Made by a program: the position numbers and the translations under genes
NCBI GenBank assembly: GCA_022709905.1
Contig: JAKLHY010000045.1
Location: 1-63,194 of the forward strand
DNA: 63,194 bases
From: Verrucomicrobiota bacterium
Lineage (GTDB): Bacteria > Verrucomicrobiota > Verrucomicrobiia > Limisphaerales > UBA1319
Direction: 5' to 3'
Notes under the pieces: model-generated
Databases searched by the model: none
What the model was told of the DNA's origin: nothing
Seen by the model: only the letters and a program-made list of their open reading frames with translations
In this document: one piece after another, positions 1-8,976 of the stretch
Layout: each line of letters opens with the position of its first letter
Position numbering within the stretch: position 1 is the first letter of the stretch

Positions 1-83
1 TTCACCGGCAAATGTCCCGACAAATCTGCGTTAGCCCTGTTGTTCCTGCTTCAGGGCACTTTCATGCATAGCCGCTGTTCCGC

Positions 84-108
84 TTTCAACTTTGATTAGG
101 TATTTCAG
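84..108. repeat. 25-bp direct repeat, left copy flanking the ParE module
   Basis: This tract begins TTTCAACTTTGATTAGG and recurs exactly at 897-921 in the same orientation, so the TA pair at 301-854 lies between two direct copies. The surrounding 1-160 is AT-rich and built of variants of TTTCAACTTT/CTTTCCGC. I see no gene in 1-300; TATAAA at 270-275 is a possible -10 box for the TA pair. Confidence 0.7.
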
Positions 109-300
109 TTTTCAACTTTCCGCTTTCAACTTTGATTATCTGCGTTTTCAACTTTTCTCATCCTGACCGGTGGTCGCAATCGAGCATCCGTCAAAACGAG
201 GATCGCCAAATATTATTTTGAGGGGCTGACTCGAACGTTAACATGACCTTGCCGAAATAACGCTAACCGTATAAAGTCTTAAAAGAAAGTAACCAGCTCG

Positions 301-540
301 GTGATGAAAATGCTATCTGAAATCGCGAAAGAAGCCCTTGAGCTATCCTCCGGGCAACGCCGCATCCTGGCTCGCATCCTGCTTGATCTCTCCGATGAAG
401 ACCAGGATTTCTCGCCCGACGTGGAGGCTTCCTGGGAGGATGAAATTTGCCGCCGCATGGAGGCAGTTCACTCCGGCCATGCAAAAAACAGGAATTACGA
501 TGAGGTGATGAACGAACTGGATGCACGGTTTGGAGCATGA
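301..540 (+). CDS. Putative addiction-module antitoxin (TIGR02574-like)
   Basis: A 79-residue acidic helical protein that looks like the small 'addiction module component' antitoxins paired with ParE/RelE toxins. The N-terminal helix (EIAKEALELSSGQRRILARI) resembles the family's conserved opening, and a WEDEI stretch followed by an acidic C-terminus fits the toxin-wrapping half. Start candidates are GTG 301, ATG 304 and ATG 310; the sequence does not separate them. The stop overlaps the next start (ATGA at 537-540), typical of translationally coupled TA pairs. Expected role: neutralise the downstream toxin and autorepress the operon. Confidence 0.75.
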   Translation: MMKMLSEIAKEALELSSGQRRILARILLDLSDEDQDFSPDVEASWEDEICRRMEAVHSGHAKNRNYDEVMNELDARFGA

Positions 541-854
541 AGATCGCAATTGTGCTCGAAGCGGAAACTGAGCTGCGCGAGTCGATCGAATATTACGAGC
601 TCATTAATCCAGGCCTGGGAATACGTTTCAAAGAAGAAGTAAGGCAAGCCGTCGCTTGGATTCATGAACATTTCTTGTTGCCCCGAGTGCGATCTAAAGG
701 ATACAGGCGAGTCAATCTCAAGGTTTTTCCCCATTATATCGCCTACCTGGCTGATGAAGACACAATATGGATACTCGCAGTCGCCCATAGCCGTCGACGA
801 CCGGAGTTTTGGATGGAACGTAAGCAACGTTTGCCTTCTAACGGAAAAAGCTGA
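537..854 (+). CDS. ParE/RelE-family toxin
   Basis: A 105-residue basic protein with the ParE/RelE plan: N-terminal MKIAIVLEAETELRESIEYY helix, a central region with GIRFKEEVRQAV, then the strand pattern RVNLKVFPHYIAYLADEDTIWILAVAHSRR ending near RPEFW. Family members either poison gyrase (ParE) or cleave mRNA on the ribosome (RelE); the sequence alone does not tell which. It overlaps the antitoxin by 4 nt (ATGA). The AT-rich direct repeat begins 43 nt after the stop. Confidence 0.8.
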   Translation: MKIAIVLEAETELRESIEYYELINPGLGIRFKEEVRQAVAWIHEHFLLPRVRSKGYRRVNLKVFPHYIAYLADEDTIWILAVAHSRRRPEFWMERKQRLPSNGKS

Positions 855-896
855 AATTGGGAAACCTGAAATTAATTTCAACTTTCAATTTTCAGT

Positions 897-921
897 TTTC
901 AACTTTGATTAGGTATTTCAG
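897..921. repeat. 25-bp direct repeat, right copy flanking the ParE module
   Basis: Exact copy of 84-108. It is embedded in a longer AT-rich tract (about 848-945) that starts GAAATTGGGAAACCTGAAA and belongs to the same family as tracts near 32.07 and 42.98 kb. 945-1060 holds no gene that I can see. Confidence 0.7.
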
Positions 922-1060
922 CTTTCAGTTTTCCGCTTTGCTTTCGCTGTGCCGCCACTGCAAAGGCAAAACGATTAAATGTCAAATGTTGAGACTCGAC
1001 CCCATTGGCTTACATGATATTTGTTCTTTAGAGCTATTTTAAATTAAATCCTGCTAAAAA

Positions 1061-2065
1061 ATGGAACTATCTAACAAACATATTCTAGTCATCGGCGGTG
1101 CCGGTCTTATCGGCAGCCATGTTGTTGACGAACTAATCAAAACCGACGTCCGTGAGGTTGTTGTCTTCGACAATTTCTGCCGCGGCAGGATCGAAAACCT
1201 CAAGGATGCTTTACAGGACAAGAGGGTGCGCGTGTTTCCTCACGGTGGAGACATCTTGCAGCGGGATATTCTTGATAAAGCAATGGAAGGTGTGGACGGC
1301 GTCATCCATTTGGCGGCCTTGTGGCTGCTGCACTGCCACGAATATCCCGAATCGGCATTTGAGGTGAACATTAGAGGAACATTCAATGTTTTGGAGGCCT
1401 GCCGCAAACACAACGTTCAGAAGCTGGTCTATTCATCGAGCGCCAGCGTTTACGGCGATGCCGTCAAGGAACCCATGGCGGAGGATCACCCATACAACAA
1501 CTGGACGTTCTATGGCGCTACCAAGATTGCCAGCGAACATATGTTAAAGGCCTATCACAAGCGTTATGGCCTGAAAGGCGTCGGACTGCGCTACATGAAT
1601 GTCTATGGTCCACGGCAGGATTACCAGGGAGCCTACATCGCCGTAATGATGAAGATTCTTGATTGCATCGACCGCAACCAAATGCCAAAGGTTTTTGGTG
1701 ATGGCGCCCAAGCCTATGACTTCATTCATGTCGTTGACGTCGCGCGAGCCAATGTATGCGCCCTGCGATCCGATTGTTCCTTTGGATTCTTTAATGTCGG
1801 TCGAGGCGTTAAGACGTCCATCAAGGAGTTGGCGGAATTGCTGCTCAGGCTGAGTGGCCGCGAAGACCTCGGCATTGGATATGAGCCGGCAGGCCAAACC
1901 TTTGTGACCAACCGTGTTGGCTGCCCGAAGGCCGCCAAGCGGGATCTGGGCTTCGAGTGGTCCATCGACCTAGAAGACGGAATGCGGTCCCTCATCGAAT
2001 GGCGAAACAAACACAAAGAGGAAGTTGCCGAGCGACAACGTCAAGTGGGGCTTGTTTATGCATAA
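1061..2065 (+). CDS. NAD-dependent epimerase/dehydratase (UDP-sugar type)
   Basis: A 334-residue extended SDR enzyme acting on a nucleotide sugar. The Rossmann nucleotide-binding loop GGAGLIGSHVV is at residues ~11-21, the catalytic serine region SSSASVYG near 127-134, and the Tyr-x-x-x-Lys pair is YGATK near 151. The RYMNVYGPRQ segment is typical of UDP-glucose 4-epimerase-like and GDP/UDP-hexose dehydratase-like enzymes. Substrate cannot be assigned. It opens the polysaccharide cluster and overlaps the following aminotransferase by 8 nt, so the two are probably cotranscribed and may act on the same sugar. Confidence 0.88.
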   Translation: MELSNKHILVIGGAGLIGSHVVDELIKTDVREVVVFDNFCRGRIENLKDALQDKRVRVFPHGGDILQRDILDKAMEGVDGVIHLAALWLLHCHEYPESAFEVNIRGTFNVLEACRKHNVQKLVYSSSASVYGDAVKEPMAEDHPYNNWTFYGATKIASEHMLKAYHKRYGLKGVGLRYMNVYGPRQDYQGAYIAVMMKILDCIDRNQMPKVFGDGAQAYDFIHVVDVARANVCALRSDCSFGFFNVGRGVKTSIKELAELLLRLSGREDLGIGYEPAGQTFVTNRVGCPKAAKRDLGFEWSIDLEDGMRSLIEWRNKHKEEVAERQRQVGLVYA

Positions 2066-3164
2066 GATACCTCTGATCAAGCCGTTTATTCCGCCGGAAG
2101 CCAAGATCCGCATCTGTGAGGTCCTGGATAGCGGTTACCTCACCGAAGGACCCGTCACGCGTGAATTTGAGGAGAAATGCAGGCGTTACATCGGTTGCGA
2201 ACAGGCCATTGCCGTTTGTAATTGCACCGTCGGCCTCGAAATGGCACTTCGAGCAGTCGGAATTGGTCCCGGAGACGAAGTCATTGTCCCGGATTACACT
2301 TATCCAGCGACAGCGGATGCCGTGGCGATCGTTGGTGCCACGACTGTCCTCGTGGACGTTGAACCGGGCACCATGCTGATCGATCTCGAGGCTGCCGCAG
2401 CGGCCATAACCCCTCGAACCAAGGCTATCATGCCGGTGTCGGTTTTTGGGAATCCTCTGGACTACGACCAAGTAAAAGCTTTTAAGAATAGATACGGTCT
2501 GCTCGTAATCGAGGATGCAGCATGCTCCATCGGCGCGGAATTCGATTCCAAAAAGGTCGGCAATTTTGCTGACATATCTGTCTTCAGCCATCATCCAAGG
2601 AAATTTATCACCACTGGAGAAGGAGGCTTGATCACCACCAACAACCAGGCTTGGGCCCAGTGGATGGATTCCTACAAGCATTTCGGCATGGGCAAAACCG
2701 AAAGCCGCGAGGCAACACGGTTTGAACGCATCGGCACAAACTACAAGCTAAGCAACCTTCAGGCCGCCCTGGGTGTCGTGCAAATGGATCACATTGACGC
2801 CTTGCTCGATCGCCGCCGCATTCTGGCAAACCGATACTACGAAAAGCTGCGCCAGGAACCGAAGATATCGATCCCGGCCACTACTCCCAAGGGCCTGCAT
2901 TCCTTCCAGAGCTGTTGCGTATTTGTCGAAAACCGAGACAAGGTTATGGCCTCAATGCGAGCTCAAGGCATTGAAGTCCAGATCGGGACCTATGCCTTGC
3001 ACCAACATCCAGCCTTTGCGCAAGGCCCTCTCTGCCGTTGGCAGACTGATTTCGAAGGCAGTCGGCGAGCTTTTGACTGCGCCCTGACACTACCACTTTT
3101 CCACGAGTTAAGCATGGAAGATCAGGACCGGGTGATCACCGAATTGATTCGTACGCTGGCTTAA
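2058..3164 (+). CDS. DegT/DnrJ/EryC1/StrS-family sugar aminotransferase
   Basis: A PLP-dependent transaminase of about 368 residues that aminates keto-sugar nucleotides. The PLP lysine is in HHPRKFITTGEGG, and the VIEDAACSIGAEF segment carries the cofactor-binding Asp. An in-frame TTG at 2025 would add 11 residues, but ATG 2058 is preferred because GTGGGG sits about 8 nt upstream and the protein then begins MHKIPLIKPF, the normal family start. Overlaps the epimerase by 8 nt; likely partner in making an amino sugar for the polymer. Confidence 0.9.
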   Translation: MHKIPLIKPFIPPEAKIRICEVLDSGYLTEGPVTREFEEKCRRYIGCEQAIAVCNCTVGLEMALRAVGIGPGDEVIVPDYTYPATADAVAIVGATTVLVDVEPGTMLIDLEAAAAAITPRTKAIMPVSVFGNPLDYDQVKAFKNRYGLLVIEDAACSIGAEFDSKKVGNFADISVFSHHPRKFITTGEGGLITTNNQAWAQWMDSYKHFGMGKTESREATRFERIGTNYKLSNLQAALGVVQMDHIDALLDRRRILANRYYEKLRQEPKISIPATTPKGLHSFQSCCVFVENRDKVMASMRAQGIEVQIGTYALHQHPAFAQGPLCRWQTDFEGSRRAFDCALTLPLFHELSMEDQDRVITELIRTLA

Positions 3165-3195
3165 CGGTTTTCGAGTACAGTCATCCACAAATCCC

Positions 3196-5103
3196 ATGTG
3201 CGGCATTGCAGGAATTTTTAACCTGAACGGAGAGCCCGTTTCCCCGGTCATTCTACGGAAAATGACCGATGCCATCGCCCATCGGGGACCCGACGGCGAG
3301 GGATTTTACACGGACAGCTTCATCGGACTGGGCCACCGACGCTTGGCCATCATTGACCTCTCACCGGCCGGACATCAGCCGATGATATCTCGGGACGGGC
3401 AAGTGGTTCTCAGCTACAATGGCGAAATCTATAATTTTCAAGCGTTGCGGCTGGAACTCGAGGCGATGGGACATCAGTTTCGTTCCCGAACGGATTCAGA
3501 AGTCGTGCTCAATGCCTGGGTGGCATGGGGACCGGCCTGTGTGAGGCGTTTCAATGGAATGTTCGCCTTTGCTATCTGGGACAAACGCGAACAATCTCTC
3601 TATCTGGTTCGCGACCGCTATGGTATCAAACCCATCTACTATGCCCATTGGGGCCATGCATTCTTGTTCGGTTCGGAACAGAAGGCAATTCTGACACATC
3701 CCCTCGCAAAACGAGTTCTCGATAAGCGGGCTTTACTCGAATACTTTACTTTCCAGAACATCTTCACTGATCGTACGTTGTTGGATAATGTCAAGCTATT
3801 GCCTCCTGCTACCATCGGCCAAGTTCCGCTTTGTGGCGGTGCAACTGGTGAATCCCCACTGCGACGAAACACCTATTGGGATTATTGCTTTCGCGAACCC
3901 GAACATCCATCGGATCCGCAGTCGTATCGGGAAGAACTGGACCGCTTAATGCGCCAAGCCGTCAACCGCCAGTTGGTAGCTGATGTTGACCTCGGCTCAT
4001 ACCTCTCCGGGGGTATGGATTCTGGCACACTCACTGCGTTGGCTGCTCGCGAGTTCCCGTATATCAAGACCTTCACTTGCGGTTTTGATCTCAGTTCTGC
4101 CTCAGGCATCGAAATGGCCTTTGATGAACGGACTAAGGCCGAGGCCATGTCAGCCCGTTTCAAGACCGAACATTATGAAATGGTGCTAAAGGCAGGCGAC
4201 ATGGAGCGGTGTTTGCCGCGACTTGCGTGGCACATTGAAGAGCCTCGTGTCGGACAAAGCTATCCCAATTATTATGTCGCTCAACTCGCCAGTAAGTTCG
4301 TTAAAGTTGTGCTCTCCGGTACGGGTGGCGATGAGCTTTTTGGTGGATACCCATGGCGGTATTATCGCGCAGCATTGTGCAGCAACTTTGAACATTACAT
4401 CGACCAATACTACCTTTATTGGCAGCGTCTGGTGAACAACCGTGATTTGAAAAGACTTTTCGCGCCGATTTGGGAAGATGTTAAGGATGTCTGGACTCGT
4501 GACATTTTCCGGGACGTCTTCCTAACCCATAAAAACGACTTGGATCGCCCTGAGGACTACATCAATCACTCCCTCTACTTTGAGGCCAAGACATTCCTTC
4601 ACGGATTATTTGTGATCGAGGACAAGCTCAGCATGGCCCACAGCCTGGAGACCAGAGTTCCATTCATGGACAACGACTTGGTCGACTTTGCCATGCGCTG
4701 TCCTGTAAGCCTTAAATTGAACAACCTTGTCGAGGTTGTGCGTATCAACGAAAATGAACCAGGCAAGAAAAGAGACAATTACTTTCAAAGGACACGCGAC
4801 GGCAAACAGATCCTCCGCGAGGTCATGCGCCATTACATTCCCGACGATATCGCCAACGGAGAAAAACAGGGATTCACCGCCCCTGATGCATCCTGGTTCC
4901 ATGGCGAAAGCATTGAGTTCGTGAAACGACTGCTCTTCGATCCGCACAGCCGTATCAGTGAGATACTCGATCCAGCGGTTATCAGGAACCTCGTTGGCGA
5001 GCACCTTGATGGCCGGATCAATCGACGGCTTTTCATCTGGTCGCTGATTAACCTCGAATATTACTGCAACCAATCATTTCTTGAGGGGTTTTCCGCGTTA
5101 TGA
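3196..5103 (+). CDS. asnB: Asparagine synthase (glutamine-hydrolysing) family amidotransferase
   Basis: A 635-residue class II amidotransferase. The N-terminal Cys2 nucleophile (MCGIAGIF) and YNGEIYN define the glutaminase domain; the ATP-pyrophosphatase loop YLSGGMDSG is near residue 271, followed by GTGGDELFGGYP. Length and context match the AsnB-like proteins in exosortase/exopolysaccharide loci, which probably amidate a sugar uronic acid or surface precursor rather than supply asparagine. The formyltransferase-like gene starts within its stop (ATGA at 5100). Confidence 0.9.
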   Translation: MCGIAGIFNLNGEPVSPVILRKMTDAIAHRGPDGEGFYTDSFIGLGHRRLAIIDLSPAGHQPMISRDGQVVLSYNGEIYNFQALRLELEAMGHQFRSRTDSEVVLNAWVAWGPACVRRFNGMFAFAIWDKREQSLYLVRDRYGIKPIYYAHWGHAFLFGSEQKAILTHPLAKRVLDKRALLEYFTFQNIFTDRTLLDNVKLLPPATIGQVPLCGGATGESPLRRNTYWDYCFREPEHPSDPQSYREELDRLMRQAVNRQLVADVDLGSYLSGGMDSGTLTALAAREFPYIKTFTCGFDLSSASGIEMAFDERTKAEAMSARFKTEHYEMVLKAGDMERCLPRLAWHIEEPRVGQSYPNYYVAQLASKFVKVVLSGTGGDELFGGYPWRYYRAALCSNFEHYIDQYYLYWQRLVNNRDLKRLFAPIWEDVKDVWTRDIFRDVFLTHKNDLDRPEDYINHSLYFEAKTFLHGLFVIEDKLSMAHSLETRVPFMDNDLVDFAMRCPVSLKLNNLVEVVRINENEPGKKRDNYFQRTRDGKQILREVMRHYIPDDIANGEKQGFTAPDASWFHGESIEFVKRLLFDPHSRISEILDPAVIRNLVGEHLDGRINRRLFIWSLINLEYYCNQSFLEGFSAL

Positions 5104-5894
5104 ATTCAGATCTTCGACTGGTTTTCCTGGGGGCAACTCGCTTCAGTGAGGCCATTCTTCAACACCTATTGAAGTGTGGATTTCGCCCTTCAATCTTATT
5201 CACTATCCCGGAAGACTTCAGCATTTCTTACAGTCAGGGAAAGGTCCACAATTATAATTACTCAGACCTACGTAGCATTTGCGAGCGAGAGGAAATTCCG
5301 CTTCGCATTGTAGATTCCTGTGATGGAGGTCATAAGCTTTCCGACTACAAGGATGAAATCAGAGCCCTTCGACCCGATGTCATTCTAACCATGGGATGGT
5401 ATTACATGGTGCCCCGCAGTATACGCGAGCTTGCCCGATGGGGAGCCTGGGGGATTCATGCATCGCTGCTTCCCGCATACGCCGGTGGCGCACCACTAGT
5501 GTGGGCGATCATCGAGGGCCAAGAGCAGACAGGCGTAACTCTGTTCCGATTCGACGATGGCGTGGATGATGGCGATATTATCGCTCAACGAGCATTTCCA
5601 ATCCATAAGGAGGATACAATCCGAGAGGTCTATCGTCGAGCTACCACTGCTTCAAAATCCCTTTTAGTTCGCGCGCTAAAAGCGCTGCCGAATGTTACGT
5701 TCTGCTCACAGGACAAGTCAAAGATTAAAGTCTATCCACAGCGTAAGCCACAGGACGGCGAGATCGATCTTAAATGGGATGCAGATCGCATGTATAACTT
5801 CATTAGAGCTCAGAGCAGCCCGTATCCAGGCGCATTCATTCGCACTGCGGAAGGTCGAAAGCTGATCATTGAGAAAGCTCGTGTGGTTCCATGA
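5100..5894 (+). CDS. Formyltransferase-like protein (methionyl-tRNA/sugar N-formyltransferase family)
   Basis: A 264-residue protein with the formyltransferase fold: N-terminal strand LRLVFLGATRFSEAIL, the HASLLPAYAGGAP active-site loop near residues 121-133 and the Asp-containing FRFDDGVDDGDIIAQ stretch, then a short C-terminal domain. In known members the loop is Asn-x-His-x-Ser-Leu-Leu-Pro; here it reads W-G-I-H-A-S-L-L-P, so the usual catalytic Asn is Gly. Placed directly after asnB (4-nt overlap), it probably acts on an amino sugar made by the upstream aminotransferase; activity is uncertain because of the missing Asn. Confidence 0.78.
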   Translation: MNSDLRLVFLGATRFSEAILQHLLKCGFRPSILFTIPEDFSISYSQGKVHNYNYSDLRSICEREEIPLRIVDSCDGGHKLSDYKDEIRALRPDVILTMGWYYMVPRSIRELARWGAWGIHASLLPAYAGGAPLVWAIIEGQEQTGVTLFRFDDGVDDGDIIAQRAFPIHKEDTIREVYRRATTASKSLLVRALKALPNVTFCSQDKSKIKVYPQRKPQDGEIDLKWDADRMYNFIRAQSSPYPGAFIRTAEGRKLIIEKARVVP

Positions 5895-6200
5895 GACTTC
5901 ATTCCAAGGACCACCATATTTGCTCGCACCGTAGCCAGGATGACCGCGTGCTGCGCATCAAGTTCTAGGTTAAAGGGAGAGAGATGGATACAATCTAATC
6001 GCGGTTGTTGAACTGCTGTGAACGACCGCCACGCTTGAGAGCAAACGGAATCCAAGAACAATGGTCAATCACCCGTGACGCGAGAACCGTATGATGGAGC
6101 ACGCCTGCTGCGTCAGACTCAAAGTAGGAAACTGTTCATGATCTACAGCTCATATAATTTGATTTTTTTCAGCAATTGAAATAGTGCATATATTTCTATC
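5895..6200. other. Intergenic stretch without recognisable gene
   Basis: About 306 bases between the formyltransferase-like gene and the next glycosyltransferase. The distal part (6150-6200) is AT-rich and could carry a promoter for the next gene, but I see no convincing -35/-10 pair, terminator or RNA gene. Confidence 0.5.
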
Positions 6201-7442
6201 ATGAAGATTGCGCTTATTGGTAACATGAACAACAACAACTTCGCGATAATGCGCTACTTTCGTGATTTGGGGGCAGATGCACATTTGCTTTTGTGGTCTA
6301 ACGACGGTCGTGGTGATATGGATCATTTTTCTCCGCAGGACGATACATGGGAAATGGGCAGATGGAAACCATACATCCATCAGACGAGCGTCGCCAACAA
6401 CGTTACCACATTGCTTGGCGATCTACGTCAGCTCAAATTACCCACAAGCGCAGGAAAGATCCGGCGCGAATTTTCAGGGTACGACGCATATATATGTTCC
6501 GGATATGCTCCAGCAATTCTCGCGAAAGCGGGAATTCGGACTGACTTATTTTATCCGTATGCGATCGGAGTCGAGGGCGCTGGGGACCGTGGGACAAGGG
6601 CATACTTCAAAACGCGTTCCAGGTGGCGGAGGGCGATTGTTGGCATTGCACGAAACTGGCAGATAGCAGGGATTCAGAACGCAAGGCATTGCCTCAATGC
6701 GGAGATGGGGTTGACACGACAGACGTTTCACGAAATCGGTAAGGACTTTTCGCCGCTGGCCATCCCGATGGTTTACAACCGGGAAGTTCCCCCGGCGGCC
6801 GATTTGCCACCGTCATTGGGTGAGATGAAGCGACATTTGGCTGGCTATGAACTGCGCATCCTGTCGCACGCTCGGCACCTGTGGGTGCGTGGGCCAGCGA
6901 ACAGCGCCGAGGCGGTCAAGATGCATCTGAAGTACAATGATTGGTTGATTCGAGGATTCGCCAGGTTTCTCGCCAACAATTCCTCCGTAAGAGCATTGCT
7001 CCTGTTGTTGGAATACGGGGAGGATGTGCAGGCATCAAAGCATTTGATTGCGGAACTAGGGATCGGAGCTAATGTGATGTGGTTGCCCAAGATGAGCCGC
7101 AAGGAAATCCTATGTCTTCTGGGGTTTTGCGATATCGGGGTCGGACAGTTCGGAAATGAAAGGGGCTTGCTGTGGGGCGGAACCGGTTGGGAGGTGCTTG
7201 CGTCCGGAAGGCCACTACTACAAACTCTTAATTTCACTAATGACGAGTATCGAAAGTTTTTTGGGCATGACTTGCCGCCCATCCTCGATGTGAAGTGCCC
7301 GGATGACATCACACGCTATCTTGAGGATTTCACCCGCGATCGAGTGAAATACATAGCCATCGGTAAACGATCGAAGGAATGGTTCGAAACCAACAACGGC
7401 ATAGGTTTGGCGAAGAAATGGCTTGATCTGTTGAATGAGTGA
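6201..7442 (+). CDS. Glycosyltransferase, GT-B fold (family not assigned)
   Basis: A 413-residue cytosolic protein. The N-terminus (MKIALIGNMNNNNFAIMRYF) is a Rossmann-like donor/acceptor half-domain, and the C-terminal half has RALLLLLEYGEDVQASKHLI, VMWLPKMSRKEILCLLGFCD and GGTGWEVLASGRPLL, the layout of the nucleotide-sugar-binding domain of GT4-like enzymes. Predicted to add a sugar to the growing lipid-linked glycan. Its stop overlaps the flippase start by 8 nt. Specific sugar unknown. Confidence 0.72.
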   Translation: MKIALIGNMNNNNFAIMRYFRDLGADAHLLLWSNDGRGDMDHFSPQDDTWEMGRWKPYIHQTSVANNVTTLLGDLRQLKLPTSAGKIRREFSGYDAYICSGYAPAILAKAGIRTDLFYPYAIGVEGAGDRGTRAYFKTRSRWRRAIVGIARNWQIAGIQNARHCLNAEMGLTRQTFHEIGKDFSPLAIPMVYNREVPPAADLPPSLGEMKRHLAGYELRILSHARHLWVRGPANSAEAVKMHLKYNDWLIRGFARFLANNSSVRALLLLLEYGEDVQASKHLIAELGIGANVMWLPKMSRKEILCLLGFCDIGVGQFGNERGLLWGGTGWEVLASGRPLLQTLNFTNDEYRKFFGHDLPPILDVKCPDDITRYLEDFTRDRVKYIAIGKRSKEWFETNNGIGLAKKWLDLLNE

Positions 7443-8934
7443 CAATCCTGGCAACCTAAGCCTTCACCAACGCCTGCGATTCCTGGCAAAGGATTCGATT
7501 CTATATGGGGGTGCGGCATCCTTCAATAAGGCCTTTGCCTTGCTGACCTTTCCCGTTCTTGCGCGGTACCTCTCGGTTGAGCTATACGGTTTTTTCGATT
7601 TTCTAAATGTTGGAGTCGGGCTTCTTGCGATAATAATGGTCTTTGGCCAGGATTCGGCTGTCGCTCGTTTCTTCTATGATCATAAGCAAGACAGGCCCCG
7701 CCAGGAGATCATTTCCCAATCATTGGTATTTCAATTTACCTTGCTGGTACTGGTTCTTCTACCATTATGGTTCTTAGCTAACCGGGTAACCACTTTGATC
7801 GGCAAGCCAGGAGTGTCTGACTGGTTAGTTAGGTTGATCCTGTTGAATGTCCCTTTCCTGGTTCTGATCAATTTCTCACAGAACATCCTAAAATGGACCT
7901 TCTCCAGAACTAAATTTCTGATAATATCAATAGGTTCGACAGTATTTACTATTGGAGCGCTATTAATCGGTTTGATCTGGTTTCAATTTGGGCTTAATGA
8001 ATTGTTCAGCCTGTTCTTGGTCTCTCGTGCCTTGTTTGGCCTGCTCGGTCTCTGGTTCTGCCGTCAGTGGCTGATCTGGCCCGAGGACTGGCGTTTCCTA
8101 AAACCACTGATCTACTTCGCCTTACCCTATGGTATTATTTGTACTGTGTCGGCATTTATTCCAGCCTTGGAGCGGACATTTGTTGTGAAGTATCTTGATG
8201 CTCGGGACCTCGGCCTTTTTGGAGCAGGTGCCAAGATTGCAGTGCTAATTTCTCTTCCAATTCAGGCGTTTCAAGTTGCATGGGGACCGTTTTCGTTGGC
8301 CATCCACATGGAACAAAATGCTCATGTTACCTATAACCATGCATTAAAGGTCTTCACCTTGTCCATTGTGCTGCTGGTGATGGCCTTGACGACTGTCGCG
8401 GAACCAGTCATTCAGTTTTTGGCATCCAGCCAATATGCGGGTGCCTCCATCGTTGTATTTCCCTTAGCCATGGGCTTTGCGTTGCAGGGTCTTTCTGCTA
8501 TTGTTTCAGTCGGTATTAACTTGTCGAAGAAAAGTTACGTGAATTTAGTATCATACGCCGTCTACTTGCTGGTCTCGGTTGTTGCGATCTATTCTTTGAT
8601 TGATGGGTTTGGCTTGTTGGGTGTGGCATGGGGGTCATTGTTTGGGCGTTTGGCAATGTCCATCACCGAGTCTTGTATGTCCTGGCGTGTCTATCCGCTA
8701 CCGTGGGCCTTTGCGAGAATTACAGCTTGCCTCATCTTTGTCTTCGCGTGGTGCGCCACTGGGCAGGGCGTGACATTGCAGGCTGGCATCATCCAGGGTA
8801 TCATCTTCAATGTGATTGGTTTGGCTATCTTGATACCATTTGGCCTGCTAACGCTATTTTCGCAGCAAGAACGGGAACAAATAAGAAAGTGGGCTGTTAA
8901 TCAGTTAGGTTGTAAGCAGCGGGCCGTAAGGTAG
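7435..8934 (+). CDS. Polysaccharide flippase (Wzx/MOP family)
   Basis: A 499-residue hydrophobic protein with about 12-14 membrane segments evenly spaced, starting with LAKDSILYGGAASFNKAFALLTFPVLARYL, the opening typical of O-antigen/exopolysaccharide translocases. It would flip lipid-linked oligosaccharide across the inner membrane. The position amid glycosyltransferases supports this. Start ATG 7435 lies inside the previous gene (8-nt overlap). Confidence 0.88.
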   Translation: MSDNPGNLSLHQRLRFLAKDSILYGGAASFNKAFALLTFPVLARYLSVELYGFFDFLNVGVGLLAIIMVFGQDSAVARFFYDHKQDRPRQEIISQSLVFQFTLLVLVLLPLWFLANRVTTLIGKPGVSDWLVRLILLNVPFLVLINFSQNILKWTFSRTKFLIISIGSTVFTIGALLIGLIWFQFGLNELFSLFLVSRALFGLLGLWFCRQWLIWPEDWRFLKPLIYFALPYGIICTVSAFIPALERTFVVKYLDARDLGLFGAGAKIAVLISLPIQAFQVAWGPFSLAIHMEQNAHVTYNHALKVFTLSIVLLVMALTTVAEPVIQFLASSQYAGASIVVFPLAMGFALQGLSAIVSVGINLSKKSYVNLVSYAVYLLVSVVAIYSLIDGFGLLGVAWGSLFGRLAMSITESCMSWRVYPLPWAFARITACLIFVFAWCATGQGVTLQAGIIQGIIFNVIGLAILIPFGLLTLFSQQEREQIRKWAVNQLGCKQRAVR

Positions 8935-8976
8935 CAAATCCGCTCGTCCTCCAAACCGAAATCAGAAGCAAACGGT

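Noticed and set aside
2025..2057. N-terminal extension of the aminotransferase from TTG 2025
   Set aside because: Lies inside the upstream epimerase gene; ATG 2058 has a better ribosome-binding site and the conserved N-terminus.
5895..6200. Possible small RNA or intron remnant in the 306-base gap
   Set aside because: No stable fold, conserved motif or repeated sequence that I could support by eye.
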